From: Nocardioides sp.
Lineage (GTDB): Bacteria > Actinomycetota > Actinomycetes > Propionibacteriales > Nocardioidaceae
Direction: 5' to 3'
Length of the DNA stretch: 45,450 bases
Assembly (NCBI RefSeq): GCF_025964975.1
Contig: NZ_JAOPXV010000119.1
Location: 1-45,450 of the forward strand
Under the pieces are notes generated by a model that was not told the origin of the DNA, searched no databases, and saw nothing but the letters and a program-made list of their open reading frames with translations. Of the stretch, positions 7,722 to 16,977 are shown one piece after another. Made by a program: the position numbers and the translations under genes. Each line of letters starts with the position of its first letter. Position 1 is the first letter of the stretch.

Positions 7722-10700
7722 TCAGAGGTCGAAGAGAGAGCTTGAGCCGCTGATGTCCACATCAGTCTTCGGTGTGTGTACGTCGCCGCGCGGTCCCTGA
7801 TCCGTCGTGGTCGGGGCCGGCGTCGGCTCGACCGTCTCGGCCTCGGCGTCCGCCGCTTCCTCGATCTCTGGGGTCTCAGGTTCCGCGGGCTCGGGCTCGG
7901 GCTGCGCGGACTCGGGCCCCGTGGGCTCGGGCTCGGGCTCCGCGGCCTCGGCCGCTTCGTCCTCCTCCGGTGCGAACGTGGCCGCCTGGCTGAGCGCCGC
8001 ACCGCCCGAGAGGGCCGAGGCCTCGTCGGCTGGCGTGTCGTCGGCTGGCGGCTCGTCCTCCGACGCGGTCGGCTGGTCGGCCGCTTCCGTCTCGGGGGGA
8101 GCAGCAGGCGTAGCTGCCTGGGGCGCCGGCGCGGACGGCGCGGGAGCCTCGATGTCGAAGAGTGAGCCACCCTCAGGGATCGAGGTCGCCGGGGTGCTGA
8201 CGGGGCTGGACGCTGTCGGTGCAGGCGCCGGGGTCGCCGGCTGTTCCGGTACGTCCTGGTCCGCCTGGGCCTGCGCGGGTTCGGCCGGCGCGGATTCGGC
8301 CGGCGGTGCAGAAGCGACGACGGGCTGAGGTGCCTCGAGGTCGAAGAGCGACCCGCCTTCCGGGATCGAGGTCGCCGGGGTGCTGACGGCGCCGGACGGG
8401 GTCGTCGCGGGGGCGGGGGCGGCCTTCGCCTGCGGCTCGGCCTCGACCTCCGGCTCGGCCTCCGGCTCGGCCTCGACGTCCGGCGCGGGCTGCGGCTCGG
8501 CCTCCTGCGTGGCCTCCAGCTTGACGTCGGCCTGAGGTGCCGGCTGGCTGGGAGCGGGATCGGGGGCCGCGATGTCGAACAGCGACCCCGTCGAACCGGC
8601 CGGCGCTCCGGCTGCCGCGGCGGGCTTCGCCCCGGCTGCGCGCTTCGCGTCGGCGTCGCGCTTCGCATCGGCTCCGGGCGACGCGCCAGTGGCCTCGGCG
8701 GCCGGCGTCGACGCGGGTTCGGGCTCGGCGAGGTCGAACAGGGAGCCGCTCGACCCGAGGTCGGGGGCGGGCTGTGCAGGGGTCGAGTCAGCGGCCACGG
8801 ACTCTGCGGTCTCGGCGTCCGCTGGCTCGGTCTCGGCTGGCTCGGTCTCGGCCGGGGCTGGGGTGTCGAAGAGCGAGGCACCACCGGAGGCCTTGGCGGC
8901 GCCTGGGGCCGTTGGCGGGGCCGGCTCGGACGCCGGGGTGTCGAACAGCGAGGTGCCGCCAGAGGCCTTGGCCAACGGTCCCGCGTCCGCGGTCTCGGTG
9001 ACGGTGTCCTCGGTGACGGTGACGTCGCCGGCCTCGGGCTCGGCCTTCGTGGCGACATCGGTGGAAGCAGCGGCGGCCTTCGGCGTACCAGCCGCAGCCA
9101 TGGCAGGTGTCTTGGTGGCCGACTCGCCCTTGACCGAGGCTAGCAGCATCTGCGCGACGTCGAGAACCTCGACCTCCTCGCGGGCGTTGCCAGCAGCCTG
9201 CTCGGCGGTCAGCCCGTCGGAGAGCATCACGCGGCAGAAGGGACAGCCGACCGCGATCTGGTCGGCGCCGGTGCCGACGGCCTCCTTGGTGCGGTTGAGG
9301 TTGATGCGCTCACCGATGTTCTCCTCCATCCACATGCGCGCGCCACCGGCACCGCAGCAGAAGGACTTCTCGGAGTTGCGCTCCATCTCCTTGAACTCTG
9401 CGCCCGGCAGGATCTCGAGCAGCTCGCGCGGCGGCGTGTAGACGTCGTTGTGGCGACCGAGGTAGCACGGGTCGTGGTAGGTGATCGAACGCTTCGCAGC
9501 CCCGGCACCGTCCTTGACCGGGGTGAGCTTGCCCTCACGCACCAGTCGGTTGAGCAGCTGCGTGTGGTGCACGACCTCGAGCTCGATGCCGAAGTCCTTG
9601 TACTCGTTCTTCAGCGTGTTGAAGCAGTGGGCGCAGGTCGAGACGACCTTCTTGACCTTGAACTCCTTGAACGTCTCGACGTTCTGCACTGCGAGGCCCT
9701 GGAAGACGAACTCGTTGCCGGCTCGGCGGGCGGGGTCGCCCGTGCAGGTCTCGCCATTGCCGAGTACGCCGAAGGACACCCCGGCCATGTTGAGCAGCTC
9801 GGCGACGGCGCGGGTCGTCTTCTTGGCGCGGTCCTCGTAGGCACCCGCGCACCCGACCCAGAACAGCCAGTCGACCGACTCGAGGGACTCGAGGTTCTCG
9901 CCGACCACCGGGACGTCGAACTCGAGCCCCTTGGCCCAGTCCATGCGGGCGGTGGACGACATGTTCCACGGGTTGCCCTTGTTCTCCAGCCCCTTGAAGA
10001 GACCGTTGAGCTCGGCGGGGAAGTTGGACTCCACCAGCACCTGGTAGCGACGCATGTCCATGATGTGGTCGACGTGCTCGATGTCGACGGGGCACTGCTG
10101 GACGCAGGCGCCGCACGACGTGCAGTTCCACAGGACGTCCTCGTCGATGACGAACGGGGCGTCGACGGGGTTGTAGAAGTAGTCGAGCACGTCGGTGCCG
10201 GAGCCTGCACTCTCGCCCTTCGAGCCGCTCCCCACCAGCGCGCGCTCCGAGTGCGACTCGACGTCTTCCGCCTTGGCGTAGGCGTGGTCTCGCAGCCCCA
10301 TGATCAGCAGCTTCGGTGAGAGCGGCTTCTCGGTGTTCCACGCAGGGCACTGCGACTGGCAGCGCCCGCACTCGGTGCAGGTGGTGAAGTCGAGCAGGCC
10401 CTTCCAGGAGAAGTCCTCGATCGAGCCCACGCCGAGGACCGAGTCCTCGTCCAGGTCGTCGATGTCCTCGAGGGTGACGGCCTTGCCGGCCGAGGTCAGC
10501 GGCTTCATCGCACCCAGCGCGGTGCTGCCGTCGGACTCGCGCTTGAACCAGATGTTGGGCCAGGCGGTGAACCGGTGCCAGGCGATACCCATGGTGATGT
10601 TGCGGGCGATCACCATCAGCCAGATCATCGCCAGTGCGATCTTGAAGGTCGCGATGGCGTAGATGATGTTGTGCAGCCCGCCGACCGAGGTGACGCCGGA

Positions 10701-11288
10701 GTAGAGCGCGTCGCCGATCCACGAGGAGAACGGGTAGTGGGCCCGGCCCGCGTCGGCGTCGAGCCTCCACTCCGCGGCCCGGACGAACAGGATCGCCGCG
10801 CCCTCGAGCAGCGCCAGTGCCTCGACGAAATAGGCCTGCCAGAACGTCGAGCCGAAGAACCGGCTGCCGCGTCCCTGGCTCCTCGGGTGGTGCTTCTGCC
10901 GGTAGATGATCAGGAAGACGATGCCGACCGTGCTGAGCGCCCCGATGATCTCCATGAACCACTCGAACGGATACCAGTGGCCGATGACGGGGTAGGCGAA
11001 GTCGGGCTTGAACAGCTGGACGTAGGCGGCCAGGACGGCGGTGCTGAGGAACAGGAATGCCATGTAGACGAACCAGTGCATGATGCCGACCCAGTGCCAC
11101 TGGAGCATCCGGGTGTGGAGGAACGTCTCCTTGAACATCGTCACGGTCCGGCCGAGCGGGTTGCCGGTGCGGTCCAGCGCCGGCTGCCCGCGGCGGATGA
11201 CACCGACCATGCGGCGTACGGCAGGCACCAGCAGTGCCAGCGCGGCGATGGTCAGGGCGAACGAGACGACGATGGCGACGGTCTGCAT
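7722..11288 (-). CDS. Membrane-bound Fe-S reductase (HdrD/GlpC-like) with a long SLFD-repeat tail
   Basis: This 1188-residue protein resembles actinobacterial iron-sulphur-binding reductases such as M. tuberculosis Rv0338c. Residues 1-250 hold about six membrane helices of a NarI/HdrE-like b-type cytochrome module. Two 4Fe-4S sites follow: C304-C307-C310-C314 and C389-C392-C395-C399. Two CCG cysteine-rich domains come next (C480, C515, C552/C555; C608, C644/C645 and a later GCPFC). After about residue 720 comes roughly 470 residues of Pro/Ala/Glu-rich, probably disordered sequence with SLFD at residues 780, 805, 849, 902, 980, 1042 and 1184, the last at the very C-terminus. The ATG has GAGGAG 10 nt upstream. 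Electron donor and acceptor are unknown; it may link the quinone pool to a cytosolic thiol or disulphide. Confidence 0.85.
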   Translation of the reverse strand: MQTVAIVVSFALTIAALALLVPAVRRMVGVIRRGQPALDRTGNPLGRTVTMFKETFLHTRMLQWHWVGIMHWFVYMAFLFLSTAVLAAYVQLFKPDFAYPVIGHWYPFEWFMEIIGALSTVGIVFLIIYRQKHHPRSQGRGSRFFGSTFWQAYFVEALALLEGAAILFVRAAEWRLDADAGRAHYPFSSWIGDALYSGVTSVGGLHNIIYAIATFKIALAMIWLMVIARNITMGIAWHRFTAWPNIWFKRESDGSTALGAMKPLTSAGKAVTLEDIDDLDEDSVLGVGSIEDFSWKGLLDFTTCTECGRCQSQCPAWNTEKPLSPKLLIMGLRDHAYAKAEDVESHSERALVGSGSKGESAGSGTDVLDYFYNPVDAPFVIDEDVLWNCTSCGACVQQCPVDIEHVDHIMDMRRYQVLVESNFPAELNGLFKGLENKGNPWNMSSTARMDWAKGLEFDVPVVGENLESLESVDWLFWVGCAGAYEDRAKKTTRAVAELLNMAGVSFGVLGNGETCTGDPARRAGNEFVFQGLAVQNVETFKEFKVKKVVSTCAHCFNTLKNEYKDFGIELEVVHHTQLLNRLVREGKLTPVKDGAGAAKRSITYHDPCYLGRHNDVYTPPRELLEILPGAEFKEMERNSEKSFCCGAGGARMWMEENIGERINLNRTKEAVGTGADQIAVGCPFCRVMLSDGLTAEQAAGNAREEVEVLDVAQMLLASVKGESATKTPAMAAAGTPKAAAASTDVATKAEPEAGDVTVTEDTVTETADAGPLAKASGGTSLFDTPASEPAPPTAPGAAKASGGASLFDTPAPAETEPAETEPADAETAESVAADSTPAQPAPDLGSSGSLFDLAEPEPASTPAAEATGASPGADAKRDADAKRAAGAKPAAAAGAPAGSTGSLFDIAAPDPAPSQPAPQADVKLEATQEAEPQPAPDVEAEPEAEPEVEAEPQAKAAPAPATTPSGAVSTPATSIPEGGSLFDLEAPQPVVASAPPAESAPAEPAQAQADQDVPEQPATPAPAPTASSPVSTPATSIPEGGSLFDIEAPAPSAPAPQAATPAAPPETEAADQPTASEDEPPADDTPADEASALSGGAALSQAATFAPEEDEAAEAAEPEPEPTGPESAQPEPEPAEPETPEIEEAADAEAETVEPTPAPTTTDQGPRGDVHTPKTDVDISGSSSLFDL
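8176..8389. repeat. Internal duplication in the SLFD tail
   Basis: A 28-nt block is identical at 8176-8203 and 8362-8389, 186 bp (62 codons) apart and in the same frame. It encodes VSTPATSIPE just before two of the SLFD motifs. Exact nucleotide identity suggests that at least this part of the tail grew by recent tandem duplication. Confidence 0.75.
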
Positions 11289-11398
11289 GGGATGCAGGCT
11301 CCTCTTCTCACGGGGGGACGCCCGGGCCGGGGTGTCTGCGCGGAGCCTATTGCCGAGACAAAGTCCGACGCAGGGCCCAGCGCGGGTGCGAGACCATC

Positions 11399-13819
11399 CT
11401 ACCGTTCGGTAACTTTCCCGGTGGCACTGATCCGTACGCGGACCTTCCCGCCCTTCACGCAGTAGGTGTAGGTGCTCCCCAGTCGCTCGTAGGGCTGGCC
11501 GACCCGGAACAGCAGCTTCTTCGTCGACATACCCACCCGGACCCGCCGGTTGAAGGCGCTCCTCGACCTGCGGAGGTCGGGGTTGCGGCAGGAGTCCGGC
11601 TGCACGCCCTGGGCCCGCTCCCACGTCTGGAGGTAGGCCTCGGCGCCCCGCATCATGTCGTCCTCGAGGGCGGCCCCATCGGCGCCCGCGACCAGGGAGA
11701 TGTCCTGGATCCAGTCCGGATAGAGGCCGTACTGCGCGACCCCGTCCACGTTGAGGTCGTAGACGCGCTGGCCGGCGTGCTGCTGCCCGATCGTCACGCC
11801 GTTGAAGCCCCGGAAGGGATAGGTGACGGGGTTGGGCACAGCCGCGCCGCGCGGACTGCCTTGGGCTCCGAGGCCGTTGATGTCGGCGCCGTAACCGAAG
11901 CCGAAGTAGAAGCGCTTGTCGGCCCAGCCGAGGTGGCGGCGCCACTTCTGCACGAAGCCGGTGGAGTCCCCGGCGTACGGCGCGACGTAGCCGCCGAGGC
12001 GGTAGATCCGCGGATAGGCATCGGGCGTCGACCAGGAGTGGCTGGAGATCGCGCCGGAGTAGGCACGAGCCTCGAGCTGGTCGAGGAGGCTGTTGCGGGC
12101 CTTGACGCTCATGTGGTCAGGGTCGATCAGCATGTGCTTGTCGGCGAGGCGGTCGACGAGGTGCGCGCCGAGGTCGGTCAGGCCGCGGGAGTTGCAGTGC
12201 ATGGGTGTGCCGTACAGCGGGAGCGCTCCGAGGTTGAGGAGCCCCCCGACCTGGCCCACGGCCGCGAAGAGGGCGTCCTGCTGGCCCGCACTGATGTCGG
12301 GGACGGCCAGCTGCGTCTTGTCCGCACTCTCGCCGTCGGCGGGCTCGCAGTGCTGCATGTCCCAGTAGGAGCCGGTCTCGAGGAAGTTGGCTGCGTTGAC
12401 CACGACACCGGTCTCGCCGGAGTCTCCGGCGATCCCGGACAGCGCGTTGTCGAACTTGTTGACCAGCTCCATCTGACGCACGCCCAGCGCATGCATCTCG
12501 TCGAGCTCGCGGTCGATGTCCGCGGCGTTGCACTGGGGGGCGTCCCCGGTGGGCAGCTTCTCGTAGGTGCAGCCGAACGGCACGCTCGTCTCGATGCCCA
12601 TGATCACCGCCAGCTTCCCGGCGTTGATCACCTTGCGCGCCTGCCAGGGCGACCGGACGATGCGGTACCAGCCGAGGCCGGGGCCGCCGGCCTGGGCGTC
12701 GATGTAGTCCTGGAGCTCGTACATCCGCTGCGCCTGCAGCCGCACCGAGTCCATGTCGTCGCAGGAGTTCTTCTTCAGCGGATAGAGCTCGCACAGCTTG
12801 TTGTTCTCGACGAGCAGGTTGACGAAGATCCGCTGACCACCGCGCCAGGACCGCTCGAGCCACTTGTAGTAGGTGCCCTCGTGGGTCAACGACTCCGGTG
12901 CCGGCCAGTCCTCGAAGGTCGGCCAGCCCACCGGGTCGTGGCCGGGCTTGCCGCCCAGTGCCGTCTCGAGCGCCGCGCCGTAGCCGTTGGTCGCCGAGTG
13001 GTCGGGGCAGTCGACCAGCGCGTAGGCCGGGCCGTACTTGTCCCACGGCTTGCCGCAGTGCACGGTCCCGCCGAGGAACTCGAAGGCCATCGCGTGGGTG
13101 TGCGCGTCGACGTACCCCCTGACCTCTTGGTATGGCGCAACGCCCGCGTGCGGCCTGCCGCTGACGTTGACCTGGGCCTCCTCGAAGGCCGGGCAGCGGC
13201 GTGCGGCACGGACCCGGAAGGCGTCACTGCCCGCCAGGCGGAGCATGGTGCCCTGCGAGGTGAAGGACATGCCGCCGCGGGTGAGTCGGGCGCTCCACTC
13301 CGTGGACGGTGCCGGCTGCCTCGACCGGGTGCCGTCGGCCGCGAGGAGTCTCCGGTCGCGGTCGATGATGAGGTAGGTGCCGAGCGTCGTGGCCCGGAAC
13401 CGGAAGGCCTCGTCCGGCGGCCCGAGGGTGTAGCAACCACCTGCGAGCGCGTAGCGCGTCGCCGGGGCCTGGGTGCGCTTCGGTGTCACCATGACTGTCG
13501 TCAGACGCGGGTCGCGCAGCCGGCGCTGGGTGGCCACGTACGCGGTGGCGTCCCGGGTCTGCCGGGCGGTCGTCGGATCGGCCGTCGCGGCCGACACGTC
13601 GCCGCCCCGCGAGAGGGCGTTCTTGGTGGCCGGGTCGTGGGTGTGGTCGTGACCGTCCAGGAGAAGAACCTGCTCCGTCGCGGCCTCGTAGTTCGCACGC
13701 AGCGCACCTGTGCGGGGTGCACCGGTGTCGCCGGGGAGGGCCACGGCGGCACTGATGAGGGCGACGGCGAGCGCCACACTTCCGAACAGGTGGGTGCTGC
13801 ATGGCCTACTTCCGCGCAT
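11399..13819 (-). CDS. Secreted metal-dependent hydrolase (amidohydrolase/membrane-dipeptidase-like)
   Basis: This 806-residue exported protein has a signal peptide within the first 30 residues (hydrophobic LFGSVALAVALISAAVA). A first metal-binding motif, VDAHTHAMAFEFLGG, is near residue 240. IDPDHMSVKARNSLLDQL near residue 568, followed by AISSHSWSTPDAYPRIY, is reminiscent of the M19 dipeptidase/TIM-barrel amidohydrolase fold. About 200 residues before the barrel contain Cys residues and a lectin-like beta stretch (YLIIDRDRRLLAADG). The C-terminus is a short beta-rich tail (KGGKVRVRISATGKVTER). The substrate is unknown. It is divergent from the LPETG gene with 197 bp between starts. Spacing to the Fe-S reductase downstream is 110 nt, so they may be separate units. 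Confidence 0.75.
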   Translation of the reverse strand: MRGSRPCSTHLFGSVALAVALISAAVALPGDTGAPRTGALRANYEAATEQVLLLDGHDHTHDPATKNALSRGGDVSAATADPTTARQTRDATAYVATQRRLRDPRLTTVMVTPKRTQAPATRYALAGGCYTLGPPDEAFRFRATTLGTYLIIDRDRRLLAADGTRSRQPAPSTEWSARLTRGGMSFTSQGTMLRLAGSDAFRVRAARRCPAFEEAQVNVSGRPHAGVAPYQEVRGYVDAHTHAMAFEFLGGTVHCGKPWDKYGPAYALVDCPDHSATNGYGAALETALGGKPGHDPVGWPTFEDWPAPESLTHEGTYYKWLERSWRGGQRIFVNLLVENNKLCELYPLKKNSCDDMDSVRLQAQRMYELQDYIDAQAGGPGLGWYRIVRSPWQARKVINAGKLAVIMGIETSVPFGCTYEKLPTGDAPQCNAADIDRELDEMHALGVRQMELVNKFDNALSGIAGDSGETGVVVNAANFLETGSYWDMQHCEPADGESADKTQLAVPDISAGQQDALFAAVGQVGGLLNLGALPLYGTPMHCNSRGLTDLGAHLVDRLADKHMLIDPDHMSVKARNSLLDQLEARAYSGAISSHSWSTPDAYPRIYRLGGYVAPYAGDSTGFVQKWRRHLGWADKRFYFGFGYGADINGLGAQGSPRGAAVPNPVTYPFRGFNGVTIGQQHAGQRVYDLNVDGVAQYGLYPDWIQDISLVAGADGAALEDDMMRGAEAYLQTWERAQGVQPDSCRNPDLRRSRSAFNRRVRVGMSTKKLLFRVGQPYERLGSTYTYCVKGGKVRVRISATGKVTER

Positions 13820-14016
13820 CGGGACTACTCAGCATGGTCCAAAGGAACCACAAATGACGCCCGATCGGGCAGGAAAAATGAACAATTTTCGTCATTCTCC
13901 ACAGTTCATCCACGGATCATGGCTTTGACGTGTAGAGGGCGTTCGATGGGGCAACGCATGTTCATGACGTCCTTCGGGGGACGCTCCATCCACACGACAA
14001 AAAGGGACTCCTCAGC

Positions 14017-15327
14017 ATGTCTTCACCAGCTCGACAAACGCACCCATTCATCGCGCGGCTCATGGCCGTAGCACTCGTGGCCGCAGGCGCTCCGGTCCTG
14101 CTCGCAGCGGGTATGACCCCGGCGTCAGCCGACGCCGCCCCCGGGTCCACCCCGGACAACCCGATCCAGGTCGCGAGCCCGAGCGCCGTGCCTGCCGGAT
14201 CGACGCAGACGGGCTCCACCACGACCGGCTGTGCCACCACGACGACGTGGACGCACACCGTGCCCGCCGTGGCCGAGACCTTCCACCCCGAGTACCGCTA
14301 CAAGCGGGACTTCGCGGCGACGTACAGGACCGAGACCCGCTCCGCCACCAAGCAGTACACCCCCGGCCGGGACGCGGTCGCTCCCGCCAAGGAGTACGAG
14401 TACCGCCTGTACGAGAAGAAGCAGAAGGCCCGCTGGGACGGCGCCAACAGCACCACCTACTCAGGTGTGATCAGCTGGGGCTACTCGGGTTCCTACGACT
14501 GGACCGGCCAGAGCACCTACGCCTGGGGCACCACTGCTCCGGCCGGCACCGGCCCGGCGCGTGGCGAGTCCATCCACAATCACAACGGCACCTGGTACTT
14601 CACGTACTGGACCGAGTACCGCGCCACGGGCAACTCCCGCGACAAGGCCGGCACCGGCTCGCCCGCGACCAATGGCTCCTGGTCCTCGTGGAGTCCGCAG
14701 CTCAACTTCAGCGACGGCTGGACCGGCGCCGAGCCCGCGACACCGCCGGTGAAGTCCGGATCGGGTACCTACCCCGCCCTGACGTGGAACCAGAGCCGGA
14801 CCGTCGTGGACCGAGCCGCCTACACGGAGTACTACGTCGCTGGGGGCGCCCCGTCGCGTGACGCCGCGGCTGCCTCGTGGATCGCTGAGCCCAGCCTCGC
14901 CGGCTGGACCCGCTTCCAGGAGCGCTCCGTCAGCAACAACGACGCCAAGCCCGCCGTCGTGACGTACTACGCCTACAACGACAACAAGGTCTGCGAGACC
15001 GTCGCACCCGCCCCGACCCCAGATGTCGAGGTGCTGGGTGAAGAGGCCGGCCGCGTCACCGGCAAGATCTACACCAGCTGCCAGCGGACCGTACGGGTGA
15101 CCATGAAGAACGCCTCGTCGCGAGCAGTGGTCTACAAGGTCAAGGTGGGCAACAAGGTCACGACCAAGAAGGTCAAGGCCGAGAGCACGGTGACCTTCAC
15201 CACGACGGGTCAGCACCGTGACATGGCCAAGCTGATGCTCGGCTCCACGGTGCTCGCGAAGAAGCGCGTGCCCGAGGCCTGCCCGGCTCCCGAGGTGTTG
15301 CCCGAGACGGGCAAGCGTCACCAGTAG
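14017..15327 (+). CDS. Secreted aromatic-rich protein ending in LPETG without a membrane anchor
   Basis: This 436-residue protein has a signal peptide (residues 1-40, ending ASADA) and a beta-rich body full of Tyr, Trp and Thr, with repeated motifs such as WSSWSPQ, YTEYYVAGGAP and VVTYYAYND. The C-terminal 90 residues form an Ig-like domain (TGKIYTSCQRTVRVTMKN). It ends LPETGKRHQ: an LPXTG sortase signal at residues 428-432, but with only four residues after it and no hydrophobic helix. A class F sortase gene follows 39 nt later in the same frame. The body looks like the surface proteins linked to sortases in Nocardioides-like genomes. The ATG has AAAAGGGA upstream. Either the anchor was lost or the protein is used as a soluble substrate. 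Confidence 0.75.
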   Translation: MSSPARQTHPFIARLMAVALVAAGAPVLLAAGMTPASADAAPGSTPDNPIQVASPSAVPAGSTQTGSTTTGCATTTTWTHTVPAVAETFHPEYRYKRDFAATYRTETRSATKQYTPGRDAVAPAKEYEYRLYEKKQKARWDGANSTTYSGVISWGYSGSYDWTGQSTYAWGTTAPAGTGPARGESIHNHNGTWYFTYWTEYRATGNSRDKAGTGSPATNGSWSSWSPQLNFSDGWTGAEPATPPVKSGSGTYPALTWNQSRTVVDRAAYTEYYVAGGAPSRDAAAASWIAEPSLAGWTRFQERSVSNNDAKPAVVTYYAYNDNKVCETVAPAPTPDVEVLGEEAGRVTGKIYTSCQRTVRVTMKNASSRAVVYKVKVGNKVTTKKVKAESTVTFTTTGQHRDMAKLMLGSTVLAKKRVPEACPAPEVLPETGKRHQ

Positions 15328-15328
15328 C

Positions 15329-15349
15329 GTCCTCGCCTGCCGCGAGGAC
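15329..15349. other. Hairpin between the LPETG gene and the sortase gene
   Basis: GTCCTCG (15329-15335) pairs perfectly with CGAGGAC (15343-15349) around a 7-nt loop. It starts 2 nt after the TAG stop and has no T-run. It may act as an mRNA-stability or partial termination element that lowers sortase expression relative to the substrate. Confidence 0.4.
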
Positions 15350-15366
15350 CAGAGAAGGGACGGACG

Positions 15367-15909
15367 ATGAAGCGAGTGGCCATGCTGCTCACCGTCCTGC
15401 TCAGCCTGGGTGGTGTCGGCGCCGCCGGCACCACCCAGGTCTGGGGTAGCACCACCAGCACCACGCATGACGCAAGCGTCCGCGCGGTCAGGTTCCCTCC
15501 CCTCACGCTGCCCCAGCTGGGGATCCGCAGGGCCCCTGTCACGCCCGTGGGGATCAACCGCCGCGGTCAGCTGGCCGTGGGCGGGAGCGTGCGGGCCCTC
15601 TACACCTGGAAGGACGGCGTGCGTCCGGGTCAGCCGGGCAGCGCCGTCATCGCCGGCCACACGTGGTCCCGGGGTGCGGGCGTGTTCGACCGCCTCGGCT
15701 CCTTGCGGGCCGGGGACCGGTTCTCGGTCGGCCGCGCGGACTTCGAGGTCACTCGCGTACGACGCGTGGGGGGGCTCTCACCGCAGGAGGTGCGAGGGTT
15801 GTTCTCCGACCGCGGCCGCGCCCGCGTCGTGCTGATCACCTGTGGCGACCGCTCGGTGACCACCGGGGTCTATGCCACCAGGATCCTGGTCTTCGCCGAC
15901 AAGGTGTGA
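15367..15909 (+). CDS. Class F sortase
   Basis: This 180-residue sortase has a hydrophobic N-terminal signal or anchor (MLLTVLLSLGGVGAAG) and the catalytic triad in order: His98 in VIAGHTW, Cys159 in VLITCGD and Arg172 in YATRILV. Sortases cleave LPXTG between Thr and Gly and join the protein to a cell-envelope nucleophile. The short size, the LITCG signature and actinobacterial setting fit class F. A GAAGGG ribosome site lies before the ATG. The upstream gene ends in LPETG, so substrate and enzyme appear paired. The two frames are in phase, divided only by one TAG and 13 sense codons. Confidence 0.88.
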   Translation: MKRVAMLLTVLLSLGGVGAAGTTQVWGSTTSTTHDASVRAVRFPPLTLPQLGIRRAPVTPVGINRRGQLAVGGSVRALYTWKDGVRPGQPGSAVIAGHTWSRGAGVFDRLGSLRAGDRFSVGRADFEVTRVRRVGGLSPQEVRGLFSDRGRARVVLITCGDRSVTTGVYATRILVFADKV

Positions 15910-16174
15910 TCCGGGCCGCGACGTTACTCAACTGTGCATCGTGGGTGGTTGGCACGTGCACGACGCCGGTCCATGATGGCTGTTGTCGGATGTGCCTTAC
16001 GGTGCAGATGGATGTTGCCTGGATCCGGGGGGGTCCGCGTACGATTCGCGAGAGCGTGTCGCTGTCAATGGCGTATCGATCGATCATTGCGATCACCCGA
16101 CGAATGCGGCCGGCCTGTTCCTCTTCGGAGTGAACGGTCGGCCGCTCTGTTTGTGCCCGCAGCGCGCTCGATCC

Positions 16175-16936
16175 TCACGCCCCGCCCAGTCGACGAGACA
16201 GCATGGCGGCCGTGGTGCGTACGGCGCTGGCCGCATCGTCCTGAGGGGTCGTCTGCTCGGCGGGGTCCTGCGGGAAGGTGACCGCGACCCCGGCGACAGG
16301 GTGCCCGTTGTGGTCGAGCACGGGGGCCGCGACGCTGGCCATCCCGGCGGAGACCTCCCCGTCCTCGACGGCATGGCCTCGCTGGCGTGCCTCGATGAGC
16401 ACCGTGCGGAGCTGGCTCAACGACGCGGGTCCGCTGCCGCGCCGGTCCACGAACGCGGTCCTGTCCGGGTAGAGCGCTCGGACCTGTTCGCTGGGCAGGG
16501 CCATCAGGATCGCGCGACCGCTGGCGGTCAGGTGTGCCGGCAACCGGACCCCCACGTCGGTGACGAGAGGCGGCCGGCCCGGCGCGCGCTCCTCCAGCAC
16601 GTAGAGCACGTCGCGCCCGTGCAGGACGGCCAGGTGCCCGCCGTACCCGGTTCGGTCGACCAAGGACGCCAAGGGCCTGCGCGCAATGCGCTGGAGCGGT
16701 TCCTGGCGGGCGAATCCGCTGCCGACCTCGAACGCCGCGACACCGAGGCCGTAGCGGCGCTCGTCCTCGAGGTGGACGACGAAGCCCTCGGCGATCATGG
16801 CGTTGATCAGGTGGTAGGCGGTGCTGCGCGGCAGGTCGCAGGCCCGCGAGATCCGGTCGAGGGACGCCGGCTCGGGCTGGCTCGCCAGGAACCGCAGCAC
16901 CCGCAGGGTGCGGGTGGCTGCGGGGACCTGGCTCAT
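16175..16936 (-). CDS. IclR-family regulator, probably of histidine utilisation
   Basis: This 253-residue protein has an N-terminal winged helix-turn-helix (RTLRVLRFLA, then LDRISRACDLPRSTAYHLI, residues about 8-45) and the C-terminal IclR effector-binding domain (YGGHLAVLHGRDVLYVLEE; LTASGRAILMALP; AGMASVAAPVLD). IclR proteins bind palindromic operators as dimers and respond to small catabolic metabolites. It lies beside hutH/hutU, and the region between this block and hutH contains an 18-bp perfect palindrome repeated upstream of the second hut operon, so control of the split hut regulon, perhaps with urocanate as inducer, is a reasonable inference. It starts 41 nt after the preceding minus-strand gene and may be co-transcribed with it. 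The 265 bp between the sortase stop (15909) and this gene's stop hold nothing I recognise. Confidence 0.85.
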   Translation of the reverse strand: MSQVPAATRTLRVLRFLASQPEPASLDRISRACDLPRSTAYHLINAMIAEGFVVHLEDERRYGLGVAAFEVGSGFARQEPLQRIARRPLASLVDRTGYGGHLAVLHGRDVLYVLEERAPGRPPLVTDVGVRLPAHLTASGRAILMALPSEQVRALYPDRTAFVDRRGSGPASLSQLRTVLIEARQRGHAVEDGEVSAGMASVAAPVLDHNGHPVAGVAVTFPQDPAEQTTPQDDAASAVRTTAAMLSRRLGGA

Positions 16937-16977
16937 ACCGCGTCATCCTGCCCGACGCGAGCCTGGCTCGTGCCGGC

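Noticed and set aside
7725..8960. SLFD motifs as DNA sliding-clamp binding motifs
   Set aside because: Bacterial clamp motifs normally begin with Gln (QL[SD]LF), and this is a membrane electron-transfer protein, so the likeness is only in three residues.
7770..9000. A CRISPR-like or tandem-repeat DNA array suggested by the repetitive GC-rich stretch
   Set aside because: The repetition is at the codon level in a Pro/Ala/Glu-rich reading frame; units have no constant length and spacers are not unique.
14017..15909. A single fused substrate-sortase protein by TAG readthrough
   Set aside because: The sortase has its own ribosome site and hydrophobic start, and one in three gene pairs is in phase by chance. 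It is kept only as an observation.
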